Shown: positions 10,872 through 22,400 of the stretch, in pieces
How the letters are laid out: the number at the start of each line of letters is the position of its first letter
Position numbering within the stretch: position 1 is the stretch's first letter
Source of the DNA: Larix kaempferi
Lineage: Eukaryota; Streptophyta; Pinopsida; Pinales; Pinaceae
Length of the DNA: 64,000 nt
Assembly: GCA_027924585.1 (NCBI GenBank)
Contig: BSBM01000319.1
Coordinates: 7,317,787 to 7,381,786, forward strand
Reading direction: 5' to 3'
Program-made: the position numbers and the translations under genes
Notes under the pieces: model-generated
What the model was told of the DNA's origin: nothing
What the model saw: the letters and a program-made list of their open reading frames with translations, nothing else
The model's database searches: none

Positions 10872-11474
10872 TGTTAAATTTTGAGCATTAATTCACAATA
10901 CTCTAGGATCTTTACTGAGAGAATAACATATACAGTATCTCAATGCATAACAATCACTATAAGCATCACAAGCATCACAAGAATCAAAAGCATGAGAGAC
11001 AAGAGACACAGAGTTTCCGTGGGGAAAACCCTAAGGTAAAAAACCCCACAACTTCCTCAGAGATAGAGAGAGCAATGGCTCAACAAAAGTACAACCAAAA
11101 TACACTGAGATAGTCTCCTAGTAGTAGATGATCCTCCTCCTCACTAGTGCCCCACTTTCTGAGAGAGAGAAGTATAAGTTTCCAAGTGATGCAAATAGAT
11201 ATCTCCCGATCTCTATTTATACTTAACCTGTTTTCCCAATATCCTTATGGGGCCGACTTGTCTAGTTAGGTACATCAATTACATATTACATAAAATAGGG
11301 CTGACCCCACACATGGTGGTCTAATAACCCATCGGCAAGTTCACACACTTGCGACACTTGTCAAAACACATGACGACACTTCCTTATAGAGGAATAACAT
11401 CTCTTATAAGGGTACAATAAATATATATGAAATACATAGGTGAAATACATTCCGAAGTTACATATACATCAACA
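10872..11474 (-). repeat. 5' LTR of Copia-1
   Basis: 603 bp bounded by TG and CA on the + strand, homologous to 4867-5310 and, more distantly, to the Copia-2 LTRs. The sequence CTCTATTTATACTTAACC near 11211 holds the best TATA-like stretch. Confidence 0.95.
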
Positions 11475-11870
11475 GAATTTTATGCTATTGTCCAAGCTTT
11501 GAAGAAGTGGAGGCATTATTTGTTTCCCAAGGAATTTGTGTTGTACACAGATCACCAAGCGTTGAGGTATCTAAATACTTAGTCGAAGTTAAATCAGTAG
11601 CACATGAAATGGGTCGAGTTATTACAAGGATATACGTTCATGTTGAAACATAGGTTGGGCAATTCAAACAAGGTTGTCGACGTGCTGAGTAGAAGAGTTG
11701 CATTTCTGAACACGACGATAGTTTAGGCAACATGAATAGAGTCGATGAAGACAGAGTATGCGACCGACAAGGATTTTGCAAAAACATGGGAAGCTTGTCG
11801 TGAACCATGGAGTGTCGACAAGACTCCATACTTGGATTATTTTATCCAAGAGGGATACCTATTCAAGGGA
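11475..11870 (+). pseudogene. Gypsy RNase H, 3' part
   Basis: Directly after the second GAATT copy the gypsy RNase H resumes with [14 protein letters not shown] and then [10 protein letters not shown], the conserved block carrying a catalytic Asp. It continues through HMKWVELLQGY to SNKVVDVLSRR, which matches the end of the Ty3 RNase H domain (KVADALSRR type). Nonsense codons occur near 11581, 11597, 11726 and 11871. The join with the part ending at 4866 is exact once Copia-1 and one GAATT copy are discounted. Confidence 0.92.
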
Positions 11871-11876
11871 TGATAG

Positions 11877-12950
11877 TTGTGTATTTCCATAATATCTGTG
11901 CGAGAGAACCTAATCCGAGAGTTGCATAGCGACGAATTAGCGGGTCATTTTGGCACTGATAAGACTAAGGCATTAGTCGAAGAAAAGTATTATTGGCCAA
12001 GAATGGCTATAGATGTCGGAAAATGGGTTCGACAATGTAGAGTTTGCCAGTTGGAAAAAGGGAGAAGTTAGAACATGGGGTTGTATACACCGTTGCCGAT
12101 ACCAAACACCCCATGGGAGCACCTGAGCATGGAGTTTGTGCTAGGATTGTCGAAGATCTAGCAAGGAAGCGACTCCATATTTGTTGTAGGAAGCGACTCC
12201 ATTGTTGTACTATTCTTCAAGGAAGTAGTCAGATTGCATGGGTTTCCAAAGAGTATCACGTCAGATAGAGATACCAAGTTTATGGGGCATTTCTGGAGAA
12301 CCCTATGGAAGAAACTGGACACAAGGTTACAGTTTAGCTCGACATATCATCCGCAGATAGACGGACAGACCGAGGTGGTGAATAGAAGTTTGGGAAACCT
12401 TCTAAGGTGTTTGACGACCGACTGACCCAAGCAATGGGAGAACGTGTTAGCGCAAGCAGAGTTTGCATATAACAATTCTGTGAATTGGTCAACGGGTTTG
12501 AGCCCATTCCATATTGTTCAAGGAAGAAGCCCACATGGACTGGTGGATTTGGTTGAGTTACCAACAGAAACCAGGAAAAGCGCAGGTGTAGAATCATTCG
12601 CAGAGCACATGAAATAAGTTCATGAAGATGTGCGAAAGCACATAGAAAAGAGTAACATAGCATACAAGTTGAGGGCCAACAGGAAAAGGAGACTACAGTC
12701 ATTCAACAAAGGAGACTTGGTCTATGATCATTTACGGAAGGAGAGATTTCCAACAGGGACATATAACAAGCTGAAGCTGAAGAAGATCGGACCATGCAAG
12801 ATTATGAAGAAACTTTCGAACAATGCTTATGTGTTGGAGCTGATGAATGACTTGAGCATTTCACCAATGTTCAATGCCTCATATCTGTACAAGTTCGAAG
12901 AAAGTTCAAGCAAAAGAAGCACTGAAGTGTCGAACATCGACTTGACAGTG
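11877..12950 (+). pseudogene. Gypsy integrase, broken
   Basis: The HHCC zinc-binding domain is intact to the eye: ELHSDELAGHFG followed by CRVCQLEKG (about 11925-12062). In the catalytic core a short in-frame deletion removes the stretch between SDSIFVV and [11 protein letters not shown]. The remaining catalytic signatures are SDRDTKF near 12260 and [13 protein letters not shown] near 12352. The first Asp region reads MEF where MDF is usual. A GPY/F-like segment ([12 protein letters not shown], near 12780) follows, as in chromoviruses. Stops occur near 12071, 12424 and 12617. Confidence 0.9.
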
Positions 12951-12954
12951 TAGA

Positions 12955-13188
12955 TTCCAGATCGACATAAGGAGGAAATCGCAGAGGTGATAGAGGAATG
13001 CGAACTCGGGCGTACGCACAATTCATGAAGGAAGGAATACTAGGTGCGATGGAAGGATGATGAGTTGCAGGAGGCGACATGGATTTCCAAAGAAGAGTTC
13101 AGGAGACTGACGAAGCAGTCGAGTTCTTTTTCACATGGGGAGTCTGATGCAGGGGCATCAGAGCCTAAGCAAATTAGTCAAAGTTAAT
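12955..13188 (+). pseudogene. Chromodomain-like C-terminus running into the 3' LTR
   Basis: After the integrase, the sequence VRWKDDELQEATWISKEEF (about 13042-13098) has the shape of the plant chromovirus tail (LVRWKG..EDATWE..E), which directs integration to particular chromatin. The open frame continues past the LTR boundary at 13145 and stops at a TAA near 13186, so the last dozen or so codons lie inside the 3' LTR. I recall this overlap from CRM elements. Two stops upstream (near 12951 and 13027) show decay. Confidence 0.7.
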
Positions 13189-14112
13189 CGACATGAGGAG
13201 ACCGACTAGAGGGAGTGTCGATGACCACTGGTGCGGATGAGTAGGTTAGTTGTCGAAGCCAACAAGTCGAGCAGAAGTTTTCGAGGTGTGTCTACAGGAG
13301 GAAAGAGGTCGATAGTCAACATGCGAGTGTCGATAGGCGACAAGTTGTTGCAGAGTCGCAGTCAGGTCGACATGTTTTCGGACTGCGACATCGACAGGTT
13401 AGGCATGAGCCAAGTGAGGAGGACAGGGTGAAATGGTGAAGCCGACAGGTGAGGCGAAGCTGATAGAGGATAGTATGGTCGATAAGACATATTATTGTAG
13501 CTTGTTAAAAAGAAGTGTAGAATTCAAGGAGAGTACTTGGAAACAGTTTTGGGTTGATAAGGAAGTTAATGGCAGTTATTGTAGGTGGGTGAATACATGA
13601 CAGAGGTTGTCACAGGCAGAGGATGTGCAGCACGGTAGGGGCGTTGACAATTGCAGATCTGCGGGATCATGGAAGGATCGACTGATAGAGGATGCATGTC
13701 CTGGGGATCCCAATGGTCTCGGGAACAACAGCAGCAGCAGAGTAGAAGGCCAGGAAGATTGGATCGGTTGGACAATCTTGGCAGAGCAGAACGCGAGAGA
13801 AGTCTAGTAGATTGGAGATAAGAGTCACACATCTACAGAGCCGAGAAGATCGATCCATAGATCAAAGTTCTACAGTGAACCAGGAGAGGGTGAGGTCGAC
13901 ACACTAAGAGAACACAGAGTTACTTCTATGTTGTAACGGCTAAGGCCAACAGTTAGTTATTTATTTCATTTATTTGCAGTTTGCATTGTAACCAATTCGG
14001 AGAAGTAATATAATCCATCTTCTGGCATGTTGTTTGCATCTTCTCTATGTGAATGTGTGTGTGATGTTTATTGTTAAGCAAGAACCTTACGTGTCTAAGG
14101 CACCTTGTGTCA
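13145..14112 (+). repeat. 3' LTR of the gypsy element
   Basis: 968 bp from TGATGCAGG to TTGTGTCA, aligned to 806-1790. A short G-rich tract (TGGGGAGTC) precedes it and may serve as polypurine tract. Confidence 0.9.
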
Positions 14113-14117
14113 CACGT

Positions 14118-17100
14118 GCAAGTTATAATGAAAAATGACTTATGATTTCGTATTCTAACATAGTAAATTCTTTTATAAATGTTTAAAATAAAAGAAAGAT
14201 CATGCACATGAAAATTGATTCATAACATAGCATGCAAACTACAAAGTGCTTGGAATGATGAGCTATTATGTAACTCACTATGTTATAATGCAAGGAAGGT
14301 ACGAAAAAGAATTATATAACTACTCTAAGGAATTATGCTAAAATATAAGGATTCTAAAGTTTTGTTGTTTAAAAATGGCTCTCTTTATCTTCCTAGTGTT
14401 GAATTCAATGGTCATTTTGTGATTTAGTTGCAATATGTATTTATTATTATGAATTGGGTTGAGTATTTAGTGCAAATGAGATCATTCTCATCCATTTAAC
14501 GTGATTGCTTAGAATATAATTCTCATTCGGAATAATAAAATGGACTCTCTTAGAAGCTAAACTTAAAAGCATTTGGTGGTGTGCAAAACTAAGTTGAGAC
14601 TCTATACCTATGTGGAAGTGCATAGTATTCTAGAATGTACAAAGAGATTCACTCCTACAGTGGTTATGATTGAAATCGGCATGCTAAATGCAATCTGATA
14701 ACAATGCCTTAAATAATAATATTCAATGGATAAAAAATAGGTATTAATGAGAGCATGTTGAAATTTTGCATTTTGGTGAACATATAACCTAGAGTACAAC
14801 TTTTTAGAAGCATTTATTCATGTACTTTCTTTCTTTGAGTGTATACAAAATAAAATACATGCGTGAAGGAAATGGAAACAAAACTTGAGATAAAAGGAAT
14901 GCATAAATGAAATGGAAAAGAAACCTGAATTCAACAATTGTATCAAAATTCCATTGGCAATTACAGTATCGACCATTGTTCGACCATCTATTTTATGCAG
15001 TGAAATTGTTTTTAGTCCAAGTTTATGTGCTTGAGTAGACAAAATATAGTTCCATAACAATTAAAGAATTGAGATAATTTCAAATGTGGAGATCAAAAAT
15101 AACCTCTAGTAAGTTTTTACTATGGACGAAGAAGAAACTATTCTGATCCTCCACACATAATGGAAACTAGGCCAACAAAGGATGGAGTATATTTGGCCAT
15201 GTACATGGGCACCATCATTCTCCTTTGAATGCTATGCAAAATGTCACACTTCAAGAAAAAAGGAAGAAGCACACCTTCATTCTCTGTCCCTTTCACACTT
15301 AAAATTGAAACCCTCAATCCATGCACTCACACCAAATGAAAATATCAATATTGATTGCCAATATAATTAGAGTCAAACTTGATCACTACCTAGCCATTTA
15401 TTGTTTTACTCACATGTATACTTTCTCATATGTCAAATTAATGTACATTTAATTTTACTTGCTAGGGATTATATGAGTTTCTATTTATTGTTTATAAGTG
15501 CTTGTAAGAGAGTTTTCCTTTCAATTTGATAGAATATTATGCCTACCATAGAATTGCTAGACTTGCCTTCAATACATAAAATTATATTATCTAAATATAC
15601 ACAACTTTCTCTTATTTTAAAACATATCATTTAGTCCTCTTCAGCGTTTCCATTTTCCATGACTTAGTGTAAGGAAAAAATTTGACTCCCTTGACTCAGC
15701 TCTGATCATGGACTCTTACTTCGAAATTGGTGAGACATATGGACAACTGGCTAACGGAAGGACCATATCCGACCTCCAAAATGGTGGGTAATGTGTAGTG
15801 TGTCTACATTAGGAAAGAGCATATAAAGACGATATAAACATAGTTAAGGTTATGCTATTAAATGTTTAAAATTAAAATTGAGTTACTTAAAATTAAAAAA
15901 AAAAATTGGTATTATATATTAAGTTAGAAGTTTCAGTTCTATTTAATTAATGGAAATTTTATTTATCAAATTTAAGATTTTTTTCAATTTTAAAATAAAA
16001 TAATTAAGAAATAAACAGTTTTAAATATTTTTTTAATTTCTTTTTCTAATCTAATAAAAATATTTTTTTAATTCTTTTTCTAATCTAATAAAAATATTTT
16101 TTTAATTCTTTTTCTAATCTAATAAAAAAATTGAGACGTTGTAATTCGTTACATTTCTAACCATTAAATAAATAAAAACATAACCTTAACATAAAAAAGT
16201 AAAAATCTTATTATACAAATAATTTACATTTATAACAATTAAATAAATAAAAACATAACCTTAACTATGATAAATAAAAACCTAACCTAAACTTAACATA
16301 GAGAAAATAAAAATCTAATACAAATTAATTTTATTGGCTACTCAGCTCAATATTGCAGTCCTAAAAGCATTGATATAATCATAAAAAATACAAAACGTTT
16401 GAAATTTAACCAAACATTCAATAAAATTTATTATTAAAAATGATAAAAGTGTGGCATCTAAAAGCCTTCTCGCATTAATTGGAATAAGCAAGCATTCTCC
16501 TTTTTCAATTTAATATATATTTTATGCATTCTCTTTTTTAGTTTAACATATATTTTATGCCCACAAAGTATGATCCTTTACCTAATCTAAATATTCAAGC
16601 TATGCTTCTCCCATGGAAAGTTTGTGGAGCATATAGTTAGCAAAATGGATTATGGGTTTAATTTAATTTTTATTAAAATCACTAATAGTAGAAACTTCGT
16701 ATCATTTTTATTATTAAAATCACTAATAGTAGGAACTTGGTATCCTGGAAAGAGAAATTGTCATTGATGCCCACAACAACATACAACTAATTCGACCTTT
16801 GCATGACTTGTTCTCCACTTGGTATGCCTTATACCTTTTTTGTGGATCAAAACTTTATTTTTCGGCAAAAAAATATGAAGTTATGTACTGCAAATTTTAC
16901 ATATTCAACCAACATCAGTTTTTGAAGGAATTAGAACAAAATAGAAGATTGTTCACTTGACCGTTCTTTCTCTCAATATGAGGCATTGTAGATCTAATAC
17001 ATCAACGTGGTGACATAGCATTCAAAGGGACCGCAACGACGTGAAGGAAACCAACAAGAATATGATTGGAGTATTAGCATTCTAGAGTATCTGAAAGTCT

Positions 17101-18423
17101 TGCTATCTTTCTCGTTAAATGACAGAACACGATTTTCAAGTATATGTGCCGTGGTAAGCTTTGGTTCCATGTAGAGATTAATTATAGGACAAATATATAT
17201 ATATACAATTGCAATTTTCTGTTGAATGAATCAACCCTTTGTTGAAACACAAAATATCCGATCTATGCGTCAAATTTTTCCAATCAGGTTTGTAAAATGC
17301 CACAATGGGTGAATTGAAATCTCTCATTCAATCCCTACTTTTTAACCTAGTGTCATGTACCTCAAAATCCATAAATAAATAAAAAATTTAATGCATGTAA
17401 CTTTGTAAAAAAATCATTTTATTTCAATATACTACATATCATATCTACGTTCTTAGCGAGTAACAATTACGTGATAAGGTCGCCATGTTTGTAAAGTTTT
17501 TAACGCAATTTATATAATTGTTTTTGTCACGTTGCATGCAAGGTGGATGCTTCACCAATTAAATGGCATGTCGCCATCATAATCTAACGCGATGTTTTAA
17601 TGTTCTTGTTCTTGTTATCATTTTGTATAAGGCCTTGCCTGGCCCTAAGGCTAAGATTGGATCTTTGATCCTTGCCTTAACTATATGTTGCAACATCTTA
17701 GTTATAAGTGCCAAAAACGGGGAAGACTATGGCTATAGTCTTGATCCCATAATTAAAGGTGCTAAGGTCTAAAGACCAGCGCTAACGCTTTTGTCCAAAA
17801 TGTAAGGTTTGGAAAACATTGCATGCGTTAATGTAATGGGGCTATGGGGTTTTTACCATAGTCGAACTTTGATTTAAAAGCAATAATATAAGGTTTGGAT
17901 TACCATACCATTCATGGTTGCTGGTTTTTTGTAGTATGTTTGATGGTAAATTTAATGAGCCGCCCTGGCTGCGAGTTGAAAACACATCCAGGCTTTTATG
18001 GCTCACGCTAGAAAGTGATCACAACCGTCCATCTATGCATTGGGATTGCAGGGTTTTGGAGTAGGTTTTAATGCTTCGTTTGATTTTCTGAACCTTCATT
18101 AGTTGTTATCGTTGTTGGTCTACGAGCTCTGCGAGAAAAGGCTCTGCACCCTTCATGGCGTTTTTGTGAAAAATTTAGGTGAATTGTGTTGTGTTTGGTA
18201 AATTCATTCATCATTTTGTTGTCCTCTGGGTCATTGCGAGGTTTGAGGATACCACACACATTTTTTGCTGGTTGCTGCGACTGGAGCACAAACATTTGGT
18301 CGACCTCGAGCTGCCAATAATATAGGCAAGAGAATTCTTAACTCAGTTCAGAAATTGGAAATGTTATATTGCATTTTTACATCATTCAATTCTAGGGTTT
18401 AACACATTAAGATATTCTTGCAG
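14118..18423. other. AT-rich intergenic stretch without a recognised gene
   Basis: No convincing coding region. A 70-codon open frame at 17563-17772 with a hydrophobic N-terminal half starts at an ATG, but I do not recognise it and it has no support. Short duplications occur: 16144-16290 (ATAAATAAAAACATAACC twice) and 16670-16745 (AAAATCACTAATAGTAG twice). The sequence at 14142-14208 is a diverged copy of 741-805. Confidence 0.5.
16022..16128. repeat. Three tandem copies of a 34-bp T-rich unit
   Basis: The unit AATATTTTTTTAATTCTTTT continuing into TCTAATCTAATAAA is repeated three times head to tail with very few differences. Confidence 0.9.
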
Positions 18424-18752
18424 GTAGCTGGAGTGATAAGTGTGCCAAGAGGAGCCGACCCCTGGCATTGACAACAAAACCTTCAGGTAAGAACATCACT
18501 TATTATACACCTGGTAAAATATTATTTTAAAGTTATTTTTATGTTTTTTACAGTGATCATATGGTTGAAGAAGGTGGGCATCGGTGAGGATGGCGACAGG
18601 GTCACCTCCTCCAAGGCCCGCGTCTCAGAATTCCAAGGTAAGGAAGATAGACACTTACTCTGTCAATTTTCTTTTTAATTTTTACTCCTAACAATACTAT
18701 TTGCTGACTCCGTCACTTGCTCATTGTAGGTAAACCTTCAACAGGGTTATGA
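18424..18752 (+). other. Possible 3' end of a spliced gene (three exons)
   Basis: Three segments with consensus splice borders join into one open frame. Exon 18424-18486 follows TTCTTGCAG and ends CAG|GTAAGA. Exon 18554-18637 follows TTTTTTACAG and ends AAG|GTAAGG. Exon 18730 onward follows CATTGTAG and stops at TGA 18750-18752. Spliced, they give about 55 codons with no internal stop, including KKVGIGEDGDRVTSS from the middle, visibly GC-richer exon. I do not recognise the protein and did not find an upstream exon. This may be a gene tail, a relic or chance. Confidence 0.4.
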
Positions 18753-20057
18753 AGTTGTGGAAGGGATTCAATTCTCGCTTTCATGAGATAAGTTGAATTT
18801 GAACCAGACCACCATTAGGGTTTGTGAACTACCGGTTAGGGGCTTCGTGCCCTCTCTTCTCCAGCATTTACTTTTAACTTAGTTGTGTGTGTTATTGTTT
18901 GCTTATTTATAAACTGGAAGTTTATGATGTGAGTGCCATCGTGGATGTCTTACTCCTATGTAATATTTTTAATATTCGGATTATAACGTTGGTAGTGGAT
19001 TCCATTAACATGGGCTTCTAGCCACAAGGTTGTGTGATTGTGAAATTCATTCGACACTGTTTACATTTAATTTCTATTAAAACTTAGAAGATCTTTGCGA
19101 TTTTCTGTGATAACTTCCAGAATGATATCGTAGTTTATAAAAGTGATTCGATGCGTTTTAATACTATGCTTAATCATTTTTGTGAGATAAATGGACATTT
19201 GAATAGCACTCATGTTTGATTTTCTTATTTATAAACCTTCGACTGGATTTTATCCAAGATCCAAATCCATGTCGACTTGATTTGGTTTGTTTAACTATTA
19301 GTTGGCATATTTGCAACTCTGTATTAGATCAGAGGGTTATACTATGAATACCCAAAAGTAAGTTAAATGTATGTGTAAGTATTTCGAGGGTTTATATTGA
19401 AAATACAATATATAATATACCTATAATTTTTTTATCATACCTGTAATGAAAAAGGTATTATTACAGTAGTCGTGTGGGGTCCAGATCTATCAATTTTCGA
19501 TCTCTGATAAGGTTTATAAGTGAAAATGTTTAAATAAAGCTTATATAGTAGATGAGGATACTCGTCTGTAGCAGTTACTTTGCTTAGTTTCTTGGTGATC
19601 CTTGGTAGTTATGTTTTATTAAGGGTTTAAAACATATTTGACTATGTTCTTTAACTAAATATATTTTATACTATACTTAAAGAAAACAAAGATCTATTAG
19701 GAAACAATACTAATGATTATGCGACTATAATGAACATTGCACCCTATGACCGACCACGCTGTTTTAATCTATGATTAAGTATGGGTGGACCAGATGCAGT
19801 GGTTTGGCATATACCCTAAGAAATATTCGTCAAGCACACACATCTAATGGCCCATATTTTATCTTGGAAAACAGCATACTGAATAGTCATTTGTTAATCC
19901 ACAATTTTTTTCATTAATCCCAACTCTGTTAATCCACCGTTTCTTTAATCCAAGCCTTTGGCACGCGGGAGTCAGTTTTTTCTTTGATCTGAGCCTTTTC
20001 CATGGGGGATCTTCAATGGGTTAAATGAATCATTGATTGTTTCAATTTCAATTTCAG
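18753..20057. other. Non-coding stretch, ending in a likely intron 3' end
   Basis: No open frame of note. The end, TTGTTTCAATTTCAATTTCAG at 20037-20057, has the pyrimidine tract and AG of a plant 3' splice site leading into the C2-domain exon. Confidence 0.45.
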
Positions 20058-20383
20058 CTGAAGATCTGCAAGATGTTAAGAGAATCGACAAAATGAAATG
20101 TTACACGCTGGCATACATTGACCATGAGCACAAGGCTTCCACCTGTATCGACCGGGACAAGGGAATAAACCCCATCTGGAACGAGAATCCTGTCCTCACT
20201 GCAAATGATGAGATCCTTTCCAATGTATGGGTTCCCATCACGGTGGATATTTACAGCTACATTCATATCAAGGACAAGCTGGATAAGGATCAAGCACAGC
20301 TAGGATCTAGCACGGCCAAGATCCTCATTTCCGACCTTCTAAAGGGAGGAGACCCTACAAATCCCTCTAACCATCCCATTTAG
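20058..20383 (+). pseudogene. C2-domain protein fragment (SRC2/BAP-like), terminal exon
   Basis: The open frame starts after a convincing 3' splice site and stops with TAG at 20381-20383. It contains the first half of a plant C2 domain of the SRC2/BAP type: EDLQDVKRIDKMKCYTLAYI, then a CIDRDKGINPIWNENPV block, which corresponds to the family's D-x-G-x-NPxWNE segment. C2 domains bind membranes, often with calcium. The expected Asp after GKM (GKMDVY in the family) is Lys-Cys here, so a calcium ligand may be lost. No first exon with a Met was found, so it is a fragment or the last exon of a gene I cannot assemble. It lies 292 bp upstream of the NPF pseudogene on the same strand. Confidence 0.6.
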
Positions 20384-20597
20384 TGCATTGTTTTTCAGGT
20401 CTGGAGACCCTCTAGTCGTCCTTAGGGCATTCTCAACATCTGGGTCCCTCCCACCGGTGGATTCCTTTTGCACACATCTTCTCTCTCCTTCAATGGGGAG
20501 GATAGCGATCAGGTTAGTCCTATGGAATAGGATGTCGGCCACAACGGGCGACGACCACAATAAATGTACCCATAACCACATTTAAAAAGTATTTGAT

Positions 20598-20640
20598 AAT
20601 ATGATATGATATTATTTTGATATGATATGATATTTTTATT
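20598..20640. repeat. GATAT microsatellite-like run
   Basis: Repeated GATAT units (ATATGATATGATATTATTTT, then again) lie between the C2 and NPF pseudogenes. Confidence 0.7.
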
Positions 20641-20675
20641 GGCAATCAACTAGGTTTCTAGAAAAATAAGCCATA

Positions 20676-21530
20676 ATGGAGCAAGACTCTTCAAAAAGAA
20701 ATACTCAAACACAGAGAAACCCCCAGAAGCTGAATCCATGGTATGTTTTCCCAGTTACTCAGGTAGAGGAAACAAATCTTGCATTGAAGATAATGTCCAT
20801 ATGGTGCTCTGCCTTAATCTTTGTAATGACGGTAACACAGAGCATTTCGGTCTTCATAAAACAAGGCAGCATCATGGATAGAAACATCAGTCCCCTTTTC
20901 CGAGTCCCATCAGCTTCTCTTCTGGCCCTCCAACCATTTACTACACTTGTGATTGTGATTATATTTGACAGTTTTATGGTGCCATTGGCCAAAAGAACAA
21001 CATGCAATGAACAAGGAGTAATGGTTTTCCAAAGAATTGGAACCGGCATGGATTTTTCTGTACAGTCCATGACGACCGCAGCACTGATAGAAAAGAAGAG
21101 GATTGATGTAGCAAAAATTCATGACTTACTCGAAATACCTACAATTGCAATCCCCGTCAGTGTTTTCTGGTTAATTCCACAATTTGTTTTGATGGGACTA
21201 GCATAAGTGTTTTCTGTAGTAGGATTACAGGATTATTTCTATGGTCAAGTCCCTGAAGTCATGAGCACCTTGGGTATCGGCTTCTTTCTCATTGTTCTGA
21301 AAGTTTCCAGTTTCTTAGGCAGTTTACTAATCACCATAGTTCAGCGAGTCACTAAAGTAAGAGGGAAACCGGGATGGATTGCAAACAATCTAAATAGTTC
21401 TAAATTAGATCATTTTTATTGGCTTTTGGTAATATTGGGTACTTTTAATTTATGTTTTCATGTATGTTTGGCCAAGGTATATATGTACAAGAAGATCAAG
21501 CGAATGACCTCTATTCTAACAAATTCTTAG
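20676..21530 (+). pseudogene. NRT1/PTR (NPF) family transporter, C-terminal half with one nonsense codon
   Basis: NPF proteins are proton-coupled membrane carriers of nitrate, peptides or hormones, with 12 helices and about 570-600 residues. Only the C-terminal half is present, about 284 codons. It starts at NPWYVFPVTQVEETN, which matches the family's NPW-LCTVTQVEE block at the start of the last exon, and passes through SIMDRN, PLAKR, FWLIPQFVLMG and KPGWIANNLN to the terminal helix. A single TAA at 21204-21206 sits where the family usually has Glu in the GAAEVF motif, in the same frame on both sides. No upstream exons for helices 1-6 were seen. It is a truncated pseudogene, decayed little apart from the stop. 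Confidence 0.88.
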
Positions 21531-22400
21531 CTCTGCAAAAAGCTAAGGGATATGATTTGGTTTCATCGTCTTTTGTTTTTCATGTAAATTTGGATATAGC
21601 TATGCAGAAAAGCTAAGGTATATGATTTCGTTTCGTGTTTTTTATTTCCTGTAAATTTAGATATGATTTTGTTTCGTCTTTTTTTTATTTTCAATCGTAG
21701 TGACCAGATTCATCAATACATGAATATTCTTCGTCGTGTACATTACATGTGGGTCATATGCATCACAATGAAAACGTTCATTCTAATGAGGATGTTGTTG
21801 CAGACATAATGGTCCAGGAAATGCAGTGACATAATCCAATACTAAGCAGGATTAAGTGTAGGACTAGACCTATTTATGTCAATCCAAAGCATTCCAATTA
21901 TACAAGGTCTAGGAAATAATTGTTCACAATTCCAAGTTCCATTACTCATTTGATTTTGAGTGAGTGGTGCCAGTTTAGGATACAATTATGCCTTGGAGAA
22001 AAGGAAGATGTATTTACAATGAACAAAAGTATGCAAAATTCATATTTAGTGGGGTGCATGATTTCTACAAGGATAGGTTATTATTATCACGTTGAAAAAT
22101 TTCTTCTTTGTAGAAAGGCATTCAAACGGATTCACTCAATTGGTAATCTTTAATTATCAAGAATCCAAAGAAGACTGGAAAAGGATCCTACATTTTATTT
22201 TGATGATTATTAGGGACGAATCACTGGGCCATCAACACACATTGCAATATCATGGATGCATGATTTCTTTTCCAAGCATGGAGAGAGTATTATAAATAGA
22301 GAAACAATACACATTCGATATAATTTCACAAGGCAGGAAATCTACAATTTATACAACGATTATGTTCAAGGTGGTCAAGGAAATGGAAACTTCATCAGAT
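21531..22400. other. Decayed sequence leading into the DUF7869-like relic
   Basis: Only short open frames in shifting phases. Parts of 21920-22400 probably belonged to the N-terminal region of the gene that follows, since the sense strand stays open in patches, but I cannot place domains. Confidence 0.4.

Larger units (their letters stand above)
4867..11474 (-). mobile_element. Copia-1: Ty1/copia LTR retrotransposon nested in gypsy RNase H
   Basis: The element reads on the - strand: 5' LTR 10872-11474, iMet primer site 10860-10871, leader, gag-protease-integrase and a truncated RT, RNase H, tandem arrays, polypurine tract and 3' LTR 4867-5310. Integrase before RT defines Ty1/copia. It is flanked by perfect GAATT duplications at 4862-4866 and 11475-11479. 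Deletion of most of the RT palm and several nonsense codons make it inactive. The 3' LTR lacks about 160 bp found in the 5' LTR. Confidence 0.97.
806..14112 (+). mobile_element. Ty3/gypsy chromovirus-like LTR retrotransposon, dead, with nested Copia-1
   Basis: The domain order along the + strand is 5' LTR, iMet-type primer site, gag, protease, reverse transcriptase, RNase H, integrase, chromodomain-like tail and 3' LTR. The order RT before integrase defines Ty3/gypsy, and the chromodomain-like tail points to a chromovirus, perhaps near the CRM group. Flanking 5-mers are CACAT (801-805) and CACGT (14113-14117), a target duplication with one difference. Removing Copia-1 leaves about 6.7 kb, a normal length. 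Many nonsense codons, a mutated RT active site and lost zinc ligands show that it is inactive. Confidence 0.92.

Noticed and set aside
17563-17772. Small membrane protein gene
   Set aside because: A 70-codon frame with a hydrophobic stretch, but no neighbour, splice or family evidence. AT-rich DNA gives such frames by chance.
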